Source of the DNA: an uncultured Gammaproteobacteria bacterium
GTDB taxonomy: Bacteria > Pseudomonadota > Gammaproteobacteria > Pseudomonadales > UBA5518
Direction of reading: 5' to 3'
Assembly: GCA_903928015.1 (NCBI GenBank)
Contig: CAIYPF010000030.1
Coordinates: forward strand, 62,001-126,000
DNA: 64,000 nucleotides
Shown here: one piece after another, positions 19,264-26,192 of the stretch
Layout: each line of letters starts with the position of its first letter
Numbering within the stretch: the first letter of the stretch is position 1
The notes under the pieces: generated by a model
Seen by the model: only the letters and a program-made list of their open reading frames with translations
Told to the model about the DNA's origin: nothing
Databases searched by the model: none
Made by a program: the position numbers and the translations under genes

Positions 19264-19535
19264 CAGTGTCCGCGGTCGCGGATGATGCGGATGACCTCGG
19301 GCTCCGCGGGCGTGGCGCAGAGCTCGCCCTCGGCCTTGCTGCCACGATCGATGTGACCGACACGATCCTCGGGCGGCAGGTTCCGCGCCTCCCATGCGAT
19401 CACGGCCTGCATGCAGAGTTCGCGCTGATCGGGACTCAGGCGGGTGCCATCAGGCCAGCGACCGATCTCCACGGCGCTGCGAAGCCCCTCGTGAACCTCA
19501 GGCGTCATCATCTGCAGGATGTTCTCGAAATCCAT
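19263..19535 (-). CDS. YeaC-like DUF1315 protein
   Basis: This 90-residue soluble protein begins MDFENILQMMTPEVHEGLRSAVEIGRWPDGTRLSPDQRELCMQA. That is the DUF1315/YeaC pattern of a conserved NL-QMMTPE start, KWPDG, and a QAVIAWE helix. The molecular function is not known. The longer frame upstream lies inside the rhomboid gene and is discarded. It sits 10 nt after the rhomboid gene and overlaps the DUF2797 gene by one nt, so it is part of the same transcript. Confidence 0.85.
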   Translation of the reverse strand: MDFENILQMMTPEVHEGLRSAVEIGRWPDGTRLSPDQRELCMQAVIAWEARNLPPEDRVGHIDRGSKAEGELCATPAEPEVIRIIRDRGH

Positions 19536-19545
19536 GCGCCTTGTC

Positions 19546-20424
19546 CTAGCTGCCCGCGGAATCACGCGGCGAGTATAACAAGGCAGCTCCGGCACCCAGT
19601 GCCATGCCCACCACCAGGCCCACCGCGTGCGCCGCGTTGGCAATGGCGCCAAAGCCCAGCGCCTCGACCACGCCGCTCATGCAGACCAGCAGCCACCCCA
19701 GCATGAAGCCGAGCAGCCCCGGCGGAAGCCGCGTGCGCGGATCTCCCGTGAAGCGCGTCCAGAGCCACAGATATCCCAGCAATCCGTAAATGACACCGGA
19801 CATGCCACCGAACATCGCATCGTGGTCGGCGAGGAACTGGGCGATATTCCCGCCAGCACCTGCCAGAACCAGCAATGCACACATCGTGAGGGAACCGCGG
19901 GCCTGCTCCAGCCGGCGGCCCAGCTCCCACGTCCAGAGCATGTTGAATACGAGGTGCATCACACCGAAGTGCAGGAACACCGGCGTGAGCAGCCTCCAGT
20001 ACTCGCCTCGCCCATAGGTGGCGACAGCGCTGTCGATGGCAATGCGCCCCGCCTCACGGTGGATGTCCGTGAAGGTGAGCCAGTGCAGCATCCCGAGACT
20101 TTCGTCCCCATAGACGAGCAGCGTCCCCAATACGCTCAGAAACACGGCGAGAGCCGTCACCGGCAAGGAACGAATGGTCCCCAATACAACGCTCCGGGGC
20201 GGAGCACCGGAGATGCGGTCCGCTGCGGTATCCAGCGTGCCGTCCATCCAGCGGCGGAAGTGATCGCGGGCGAGATGCGCGTGCGCTTGCGTACCCACGA
20301 CCACGACTTGTCGTCCGTCTCCGGTATCGAAGACGCGATGTGGCACTTTCAAGGCCCAGAGGTGGGCACTGAAAGCGGCCAGTGCAGGACCGACGTCGGT
20401 TTCGATGGCCTTGATTGGCGGCAC
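19546..20424 (-). CDS. Rhomboid-family intramembrane serine protease (GlpG-like)
   Basis: Rhomboids cut substrates inside the inner membrane. The 292-residue product has an N-terminal cytoplasmic domain of about 80 residues and six to seven hydrophobic helices. The HxxxN oxyanion motif is His157/Asn161, the catalytic serine is in GGMSG (Ser209), and the catalytic His266 is in AHAVGL, the same dyad layout as GlpG. The GTG at 20424 was preferred because a GGGGGAG sequence lies about 7 nt upstream. The in-frame ATG at 20466 would overlap nadK by 25 nt. nadK is immediately upstream. Confidence 0.88.
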   Translation of the reverse strand: MPPIKAIETDVGPALAAFSAHLWALKVPHRVFDTGDGRQVVVVGTQAHAHLARDHFRRWMDGTLDTAADRISGAPPRSVVLGTIRSLPVTALAVFLSVLGTLLVYGDESLGMLHWLTFTDIHREAGRIAIDSAVATYGRGEYWRLLTPVFLHFGVMHLVFNMLWTWELGRRLEQARGSLTMCALLVLAGAGGNIAQFLADHDAMFGGMSGVIYGLLGYLWLWTRFTGDPRTRLPPGLLGFMLGWLLVCMSGVVEALGFGAIANAAHAVGLVVGMALGAGAALLYSPRDSAGS

Positions 20425-20441
20425 TCCCTGCTCCCCCGGCC

Positions 20442-21341
20442 TCAGTCGCTCAGGCCGCCCGCCCAACCGAGCTTGGCCCGGCAGATGGCGTAGAAGTTGT
20501 GCTCAACGGGGTGCAGAAGGCTCAGACGCTCGGGCTTTTTGTGGATACGGATCACGTCACCGGGAATCGCGCTGAAATTCAGTTGCCCGTCGCAGGTGAT
20601 GCCCGGATGGAGGTCGTTGTGCTCCTTGATGAGGATCCGTACATGGCTGTTGCCATGGATAACCAGGGGCCGGCTGCCCAGAGAGTGCGGGAACATCGGG
20701 ACCAGCACGAGCGCATCGAGGCCGGGATGCATGATCGGCCCGCCACCGGAAAGCGAATATGCCGTGCTTCCCGTCGGCGTGGAGACGATCAGGCCATCGG
20801 AGCGCTGGGTATAAACGAACTGATCTTCGATATGCAGATCGAATTCGATCATGCGCGCCGAGATACCAGAGGTAACGACTACGTCGTTAAGGGCGTCGCC
20901 GCGGGCCACGACGGTGTTGCCGCGCGTGACGAGCACGTCGAGCAGGAAGCGCGACTCGAGCACGAAATGCCCGGCAAGCACTGCCTCGAGTTGTTCCTCG
21001 AGATGCTGGGGCGAAATGTCGGTGAGGAAGCCAAGGCGGCCGCGGTTCACACCAAGCACGGGTACATCCTGACGCGCCAACGTGCGGGCGGCACCGAGCA
21101 TGCTGCCATCCCCGCCGACCACAATCACAAGACCGCAGTCTGCGCCGATGGTCTCGCGGGAGCGCACTTCCTCGGCACCGGCGCCGATCCTCGCGGCGAG
21201 TTCCTCTTCGAGCAACACGCGACAGCCGCGCAGACGCAGGAACTCCCGGAGATGAGCCACGGTATCCAGGACCTCGGCGGCACCGAGGCGGCCCATAAGA
21301 CCGATCGTCCCGAAACGCTGCAGCACTGCTTCGGGCTTCAT
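20442..21341 (-). CDS. nadK: NAD kinase
   Basis: NadK phosphorylates NAD+ to NADP+ in the cytoplasm. The 299-residue product has the GGDGS motif (76-80, with the catalytic Asp78), the NE/D-like ALNDVVV segment, and the conserved DGLIVSTPTGSTAYSLSGGGPI loop. Its length matches the family. The start at 21341 is fixed by an ATGA overlap with the upstream coiled-coil gene. It is encoded in a seven-gene minus-strand run with the rhomboid and pepN genes. Confidence 0.97.
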   Translation of the reverse strand: MKPEAVLQRFGTIGLMGRLGAAEVLDTVAHLREFLRLRGCRVLLEEELAARIGAGAEEVRSRETIGADCGLVIVVGGDGSMLGAARTLARQDVPVLGVNRGRLGFLTDISPQHLEEQLEAVLAGHFVLESRFLLDVLVTRGNTVVARGDALNDVVVTSGISARMIEFDLHIEDQFVYTQRSDGLIVSTPTGSTAYSLSGGGPIMHPGLDALVLVPMFPHSLGSRPLVIHGNSHVRILIKEHNDLHPGITCDGQLNFSAIPGDVIRIHKKPERLSLLHPVEHNFYAICRAKLGWAGGLSD

Positions 21342-22651
21342 GCCGTAACGTCCTGAAGAGAGGCGCTGCGCGGAACCTGCTTGTGGATGGGGCAACGATC
21401 CTGCAGGCCGGATGTGAATTCAGAGGGCTTGAGGATCTTCGGCACGGGTTTGGCGCAGGCTGCACCCCCGCCGGACGTTCCCTGGCAAACCGGATTCCCG
21501 TAGTGCAGAAGCCAGCGACGGTAGTGCTCCACCGCGACGTTGCACTTGGCGGCGACGTATGTGTCGGTTTCTTCGAGGAAGCGCGGGAGGTCTTCCATCG
21601 GGATCGTCATGTGGCCTGCTCCCGGTTGGAAGGTCACGAAATTGACGTTCTTGTCTTTGAGGGCGGCGAAGAAACTCTCGGCGCCGTCGTCCATCAGGCG
21701 GAGTTTATCCCGACGCAAGCCGGTGAGCTCGGTGCTCAAACTATGCACCTGCTCCTCCTGCCGGGAAAGCTCCGCACGCAGCCCGGCACGCTCGGCCTCG
21801 AAAGACCGCTCCTGGAGTGCGATTGACTGCTGCAGCTCGATCTCCCTCGCCGACAAACGGGCGACGGCAGCGGACTCCGCATCGAGTCGGGAGCGCAATG
21901 TTTCGAGCTCGTTCCGGAATCCTTCACTGGCGAGTTGCAGCGCTTGCGTACCTTGATCCCGCGCGGACTCGCGCTCGCCGAGCGCCTGCTGCGCTTCCGT
22001 CAGGCGCTGCCGCATCGCCACGATCTCGCGCTGGCTCTGATCCCGGATAAGGTTGATCTGGAGGTTGCTCTGCTGGATCAGGGCCAGCATCGCATCGGGG
22101 CTGCCTGCCGGGTTTTCCGGAAGGGACTGGAGAGTCGCGGCGGGAGCGTGGTCTCCCGCTGGCGCGGCACCATCAGGGGCGGTCGGGGCGTATTCAAGGC
22201 TGTCGTCCAGCCCAAGACGATTCATCCCGAGGCGGTCACGCATGCGCTCTATCGTGCTGCCACCGGGCCCCTGCTCGACATCCCACAGCGCGCGCTCCCA
22301 TCCGGGAAGCGGACACTGGCTGCGGCTGGCAAGCCGCACACCGTTTGACCTTGACTCGGTGCTGCGCTCGGTAGCCTCCGCAAGCTGTCGCAACGGGAGG
22401 TTCCAGCGCTGCTCCGGAAAACCGTCCGGATCAAAGGGGATCAGGAAAAGCACGACCACCGATGGCTGCAGCCCCCGCTCGAGCCTCACATAGGCTGCGC
22501 GCATTTCTTTGCCTGCGAAATCACGGATCGGTACGACACAGTCGAGCAATGCCTCGAACTCCGCGTACAGCATCTCGTGCGAAATCTCTGCTCCGGCAAA
22601 GAACAGGATCGCCTCATGGGACTGTTGCGACGATTTCTGGGAGATGCTCAT
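21338..22651 (-). CDS. Conserved hypothetical coiled-coil protein with C-terminal cysteine cluster
   Basis: I do not recognise a named family. The 437-residue product has a globular N-terminal part (1-130), a Pro/Ala-rich spacer (about 150-185) and a long Glu/Gln/Arg/Leu-rich coiled coil (about 185-305). The C-terminal domain includes FFAALKDKNVNFVTFQPGAGHMTIPMEDL and then HYRRWLLHYGNPVC with further cysteines before KPVPKI and RCPIHK. The four or five cysteines and a nearby histidine could bind zinc. It has no signal peptide. It overlaps nadK by 4 nt, so its expression is coupled to NAD kinase. Any link to NAD metabolism is speculation. Confidence 0.75.
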   Translation of the reverse strand: MSISQKSSQQSHEAILFFAGAEISHEMLYAEFEALLDCVVPIRDFAGKEMRAAYVRLERGLQPSVVVLFLIPFDPDGFPEQRWNLPLRQLAEATERSTESRSNGVRLASRSQCPLPGWERALWDVEQGPGGSTIERMRDRLGMNRLGLDDSLEYAPTAPDGAAPAGDHAPAATLQSLPENPAGSPDAMLALIQQSNLQINLIRDQSQREIVAMRQRLTEAQQALGERESARDQGTQALQLASEGFRNELETLRSRLDAESAAVARLSAREIELQQSIALQERSFEAERAGLRAELSRQEEQVHSLSTELTGLRRDKLRLMDDGAESFFAALKDKNVNFVTFQPGAGHMTIPMEDLPRFLEETDTYVAAKCNVAVEHYRRWLLHYGNPVCQGTSGGGAACAKPVPKILKPSEFTSGLQDRCPIHKQVPRSASLQDVTA

Positions 22652-22753
22652 TCACCATTTCCTGCGCCGCCCGCACGCATGAACCCGGAATCCGGTATCA
22701 AACGGGCACGGACGGTCGAATGGTATCAGGAGGCAGCGCCCGGAAGGTGTGAC

Positions 22754-23260
22754 TCAGCGCAAGACTCGTCGCGCTGCTGCGGGTGTCAGCACCTCGAGCA
22801 GGCGCGGATCGAGTTCAAGGGCGTTGCGCAGGCAATCCAGCGCCTCACGGGCGCGGAGCACGCCGGGAGATGGCATCGATATGCACACCGCCAGCGATGC
22901 ATCGCAGTCTTCGATGAGACGCTCCGTGGAAGGCTGCGCGTGGCGTGGCGATGGCCCGGCGGGGAAGCTCGCAAGATACCCGCGCTTGTAGATGGTCCTG
23001 ATGAAGGGGCTGAGAGCGCCGTTGGCGGCGCGACGCAGCACCGACACGGCACGCCGCACGGCCTCGTCGGACACCACATGCCCCTGCCACACGATATCCA
23101 CCAGCCGATCATGGCTGTGGACCTCATCAGGATTCAGAAGGAAAAACTCCAGCAAATCCGAAACACGCGGCTCAAGCACATCTCGCTCGGCGCCTCGCGC
23201 CAGACTGCAGGTGCCGGGCTCGAACACCCAATCGCCAAAGCAGATTTGCCGCATACCCAT
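22754..23260 (-). CDS. Orphan ToxR/CadC-type winged-helix protein
   Basis: The 168-residue product begins MGMRQICFGDWVFEPGTCSLARG. It contains an OmpR/PhoB-type winged helix (about 5-105): LEPRVSDLLEFFLLNPDEVHSHDRLVDIVWQG, then VVSDEAVRRAVSVLRRA and FIRTIYKRGYLASF. This is the usual DNA-binding half of CadC/ToxR regulators. No membrane helix and no periplasmic sensor follow, only about 60 residues of helical tail. A longer frame starts at 23419, but the upstream part does not resemble the domain. The gene is divergent from the UrcA gene, which it may regulate. Confidence 0.78.
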   Translation of the reverse strand: MGMRQICFGDWVFEPGTCSLARGAERDVLEPRVSDLLEFFLLNPDEVHSHDRLVDIVWQGHVVSDEAVRRAVSVLRRAANGALSPFIRTIYKRGYLASFPAGPSPRHAQPSTERLIEDCDASLAVCISMPSPGVLRAREALDCLRNALELDPRLLEVLTPAAARRVLR

Positions 23261-23493
23261 GGAGGGAACCTTCACCGAAACACCACATGGGCATGATGCC
23301 CCTTTGCTGGAGTCGAAGAATCCGTGCGCGCGCGTATCCGGGTGTAACGAATAGATCACGACGACCTCACCATTCGCTCCGGCACCCGAGGATACGACCG
23401 TGTTCCGATGCGTATGCATCCGTCCTGTCGCGGCGAATCAATGTCCGCACAAAACAGTCCGGAGCAAATCAGCACAACGAAGGAGAGCGGTAC

Positions 23494-23928
23494 ATGAAGA
23501 CACAACGGGAAGCTGGCATGAGATGGGTGCTGGCAGGCGCTTTGGCCGCACTTGCGAGTGCAGGGGCCACAAATCTGCACGCCGCGCAGGACGAGCTTCA
23601 GGTGACCAAGCCACGCGCGACAGCAGCTGTCGCTTCACACAGCCCGCGCGCCGGCGCCGAATCGAGATCCGTAACAGTGACCTTCGGAGATCTCGACCTG
23701 CGCTCCGCCGCGGGAGTGAAGACTCTTTACACGCGGCTGAAAACCGCATCACGCACGGTGTGCTCACCCGCAGCGTCCCGCGATCTGGCCGCACACCGCG
23801 ACTGGGCAATCTGTTACTCGAGCGCACTCGACACCGCTGTGGCGGAAACACGGTCAGACCCGGTTGCAATGCTGCACACCGAACGCACGGGGCGGGTGCT
23901 CACGCCTGAGGTCGCATCCAGCAAATAG
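23494..23928 (+). CDS. UrcA family exported protein
   Basis: The 144-residue product has a signal peptide (about 1-30, ending in NLHA) and the UrcA pattern: VTFGDLDLRSAAGVKTLYTRLKTASRTVC, then a second cysteine in WAICYSSALDTAVA. Cys90 and Cys107 probably form a periplasmic disulfide. UrcA proteins are small exported proteins of unknown function in Proteobacteria. An AAGGAG ribosome-binding site lies 8 nt before the ATG at 23494. An 11-bp perfect hairpin follows the stop codon. Confidence 0.85.
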   Translation: MKTQREAGMRWVLAGALAALASAGATNLHAAQDELQVTKPRATAAVASHSPRAGAESRSVTVTFGDLDLRSAAGVKTLYTRLKTASRTVCSPAASRDLAAHRDWAICYSSALDTAVAETRSDPVAMLHTERTGRVLTPEVASSK

Positions 23929-24351
23929 TTGACGGGAAGTGCAGTCGGCTCCCGGGAGAGCCGACTGCGGCCGCCAGATTCGCCGCCACCGCCTGCCTGC
24001 CCGATCCGGCGACATTCGCCTTCGCGTCCATGCCCCCCCGACAACCCGGTCAAAATCTCCGACGATGGTCAGCCCCTCGCCCTCGAGGGTGAACACACAT
24101 AAGACTTCTTCGACCGTCGGGAGCACCGGCGACCGCTTGGCGCTGGGTTTTCAAAGGTCATGATCAGGACAGGTTGCAGCAGCCCTGCTGCTGGCTTCGA
24201 GCCTCCCTGACTGCACGTTTACCGCAGGGATGAGACAGCTGTCGGCATTACCGCATACAACGGCAACTGTGAGCGCGAGGCTCTCTGTTGACAGCAATGG
24301 CGCGACATGAGGCTTGGGCAGGAATCGCAAAGGTGGAATTGCAACCACTCC
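23929..24351. other. Gene-free stretch between the UrcA gene and the tRNA terminator
   Basis: After the UrcA stop I see a perfect hairpin at 23941-23968 and then no convincing gene on either strand. Short frames here have no recognisable pattern and no good ribosome-binding site. The right part is downstream of the minus-strand tRNA terminator. It may hold untranslated regions or decayed sequence. Confidence 0.6.
23941..23968 (+). terminator. Perfect 11-bp hairpin after the UrcA gene
   Basis: GCAGTCGGCTC and GAGCCGACTGC flank a 6-nt CCGGGA loop, starting 12 nt after the stop codon. There is no T-run after it, so it is either a weak or factor-assisted terminator or an mRNA-stabilising structure. 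The stem is symmetric, so it could act on both strands. Confidence 0.5.
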
Positions 24352-24383
24352 AGAAACAAAAAACCCGCCATTACAGCGGGTTT
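24352..24383 (-). terminator. Rho-independent terminator of the tRNA-Val/tRNA-Asp transcript
   Basis: On the minus strand an 8-bp stem AAACCCGC / GCGGGTTT closes a 7-nt loop and runs into a T-rich tract (TTTTTTGTTT). It starts about 12 nt after the CCA end of tRNA-Asp, the expected place for the end of the tRNA operon. Confidence 0.9.
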
Positions 24384-24394
24384 GATGTCGAGAT

Positions 24395-24471
24395 TGGCGG
24401 AGCGGACGGGACTCGAACCCGCGACCCCCGGCGTGACAGGCCGGTATTCTAACCGACTGAACTACCGCTCC
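24395..24471 (-). tRNA. tRNA-Asp (GUC)
   Basis: The 77-nt minus-strand sequence begins GGAGCGG, pairs with CCGCTCC at the 3' end, has discriminator G and an encoded CCA. The anticodon loop CUGUCAC gives anticodon GUC, for aspartate. The D arm (TTCAGTCGGTTAGAA) and T arm (GGGTTCGAGTCCC) are normal. It lies 18 nt downstream of tRNA-Val and shares its promoter. Confidence 0.98.
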
Positions 24472-24489
24472 TGGAAACGCATTCCGCAG

Positions 24490-24565
24490 TGGTGGGTGGT
24501 GACGGGATCGAACCGCCGACCCCCTGCTTGTAAGGCAGGTGCTCTACCAGCTGAGCTAACCACCC
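24490..24565 (-). tRNA. tRNA-Val (UAC)
   Basis: The 76-nt minus-strand sequence begins GGGTGGT, pairs with ACCACCC, has discriminator A and an encoded CCA. The anticodon loop CUUACAA gives UAC, for valine. The U34 of this tRNA is a known substrate for cmo5U modification, the pathway of cmoA/cmoB encoded at 59-61 kb. It is the first gene of a two-tRNA transcript. Confidence 0.98.
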
Positions 24566-24582
24566 CTCGCGGAGAAGCGCGC

Positions 24583-24610
24583 ATTGTACTGATTTGAAGC
24601 CACGTGTCAA
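24583..24610 (-). promoter_or_regulatory. Sigma70 promoter of the tRNA operon
   Basis: On the minus strand a perfect -35 TTGACA (24610-24605) is followed after 16 bp by a -10 TACAAT (24588-24583). A G/C-rich discriminator (GCGCGC) lies before the probable start site near 24576. G/C-rich discriminators are typical of stable-RNA promoters under stringent (ppGpp/DksA) control. The mature tRNA-Val begins about 18 nt after the -10. Confidence 0.85.
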
Positions 24611-24909
24611 AAACTAATTCGCTAAAAATCCCGACTGGAGCCTACACATCCACACCGAGCTGTCTTCGACAGAAAAAACCACGCTTGAACATATCTTTTC
24701 CACACACCGGTCGATGGGCTCGGAAAATCAGAATCTCGAATCGACTTTCGCCTCTGCCGGAATAAAGCCACCTAACGTTATGATTTCAAAAAGCCTGGAT
24801 CACACCAACTGAATCCTGCAGAGATCAAGGCAGCTAGGCCTGCCGTCGGAAGCAAGCAGATACCACACTAAATCCACAACATTATCCACAGGTCTGTGCA
24901 GAGCCGGAC
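24611..24909. other. A/T-richer gene-free region with DnaA-box-like sequences
   Basis: No gene is visible here. The region is visibly poorer in G+C than its surroundings. It contains one perfect DnaA box TTATCCACA (24882-24890), a one-mismatch TTTTCCACA (24696-24704) and weaker ATCCACA matches near 24647-24655 and 24870-24878. All are in plus orientation. Confidence 0.6.
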
Positions 24910-26163
24910 TCAACTGCGATCACGCATCCACACGAGAAGATCGTCGTCGGTCATGGGCTTGCCAATGAGATAGCCCTGAGCCGAATCGCAACCGAGGACG
25001 CGGAACAAATCCAGTGTCGGCTCGTCTTCGATACCGACTGCCACAACACGCATGCCAAAACCGTGCGCCAAGGCAATCAGGTGTTCGCAAAGCAAGCGGT
25101 CGGCCGGGCTACGCGCCGCTGTTGCCACGAGCTTGCGATCGATTTTTATCTCGTCCACCGCAAGCGTCTTGAACTGGGAGAGGGAGCAAACACCGGTGCC
25201 GAAGTGATCGATCGAAATGCGTATACCCGCATCACGAAGGGGCTTCAGTTGCCGCTCACATGCCTCCGCGCCACGGGCCAAAGCGGCCTCGGAGATTTCC
25301 ACGGTGAGAGCATCGGGCGGCACGCTCCAGATGCGCAGCGCCGCATTCAAGGTGTCGAGAACCTCGGGCAAGGCCAGAGCGACAGAGGAGACATTGACCG
25401 AGACCCCGAGCTCAGGCCACTTGCGAGCCTGACGCAAGGCTGTGTTCAGCGACCAGCGCGCGAGCTCGGCACTCCTTCCGCCCTGCTCGATGGCCGGCAC
25501 CAGCCGCTCGGGGCCAACCAAGGCGCCGCTTTGCTGGAGCCAGCGCAGGAACGCCTCGGGTCGCTCGGTGGACCCGTCTGCAATGGCAATTCTCGGCTGA
25601 TACCAGAACTGGAGTTCGTTGCTGGCGAGGGCGTCCCCCAGTTCGATCTCCTGCTTCCACTGGGACCTCTGACGCTGCAACTCGTCAGGCTCATGGACTG
25701 CATACGCTACGTTCTGCCCCTTGGCGGCACGCAAGGCCTGCTCGGCAAGGAAATACAGATTCTCGGCGTTCCTTGCGTCCTCGGGGAAAGCCGCGAGCCC
25801 CACCTGCACGTCAAACGCGACCTCTTGTCCAGCCACGAGCACAGTCTCGGCTGCGGTGCGAACGATCCTGCTGCCGATAAGAGGCAGGAGCTCGGGGCTC
25901 GCAATCCCGGAAAAAATGACTGCGAACTGCTTGCCTCCCACCCGACGGGCGACGGGGCTCTTGCGCGAAATGCCGGCCAGCCGCTCAGCCACCTCGGCGA
26001 TGACGTGATCTCCGGTGGCGAAACCGTAAATGCCGTTGATGCGGTTGAAATCGCGGATATCCAGGATGGCCAAACCCAGAATGGATCCGTCTGACCTGGC
26101 AAGATCGAGTTGATCGTCGAGGGCTGCGAGAAAGCCCTCCCGGTCAATCAGCGTTGGCACCAC
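24910..26163 (-). CDS. Degenerate GGDEF-EAL tandem protein
   Basis: The 417-residue protein has a GGDEF-type domain (about 1-155) followed by an EAL-type domain (about 165-410), without a sensor domain or membrane helix. The cyclase signature is GGKQF (76-80), so diguanylate cyclase activity is unlikely. In the EAL part the first motif is EAFLR (203-207), and Asn257, Glu289, Asp319, Lys340 and Gln396 are kept. But DDFGTG is DHFGTG (His320), and the later AEGVE glutamate is Val376. These losses would affect the second metal site, so the protein is probably a c-di-GMP sensor or adaptor. It follows the HD-GYP-like gene by 29 nt. Confidence 0.88.
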   Translation of the reverse strand: MVPTLIDREGFLAALDDQLDLARSDGSILGLAILDIRDFNRINGIYGFATGDHVIAEVAERLAGISRKSPVARRVGGKQFAVIFSGIASPELLPLIGSRIVRTAAETVLVAGQEVAFDVQVGLAAFPEDARNAENLYFLAEQALRAAKGQNVAYAVHEPDELQRQRSQWKQEIELGDALASNELQFWYQPRIAIADGSTERPEAFLRWLQQSGALVGPERLVPAIEQGGRSAELARWSLNTALRQARKWPELGVSVNVSSVALALPEVLDTLNAALRIWSVPPDALTVEISEAALARGAEACERQLKPLRDAGIRISIDHFGTGVCSLSQFKTLAVDEIKIDRKLVATAARSPADRLLCEHLIALAHGFGMRVVAVGIEDEPTLDLFRVLGCDSAQGYLIGKPMTDDDLLVWMRDRS

Positions 26164-26192
26164 GTTCGCTCCCGGAGCTTTTGTTCAGATGG

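Noticed and set aside
23854-24126. 90-codon minus-strand frame overlapping the UrcA gene
   Set aside because: Part of its start looks protein-like, but it crosses the hairpin and runs antisense into the UrcA gene with no motif or ribosome-binding site.
24566-24909. Chromosome origin of replication
   Set aside because: There are DnaA-like boxes, but dnaA, dnaN, rpmH and gidA are absent and the boxes are few.
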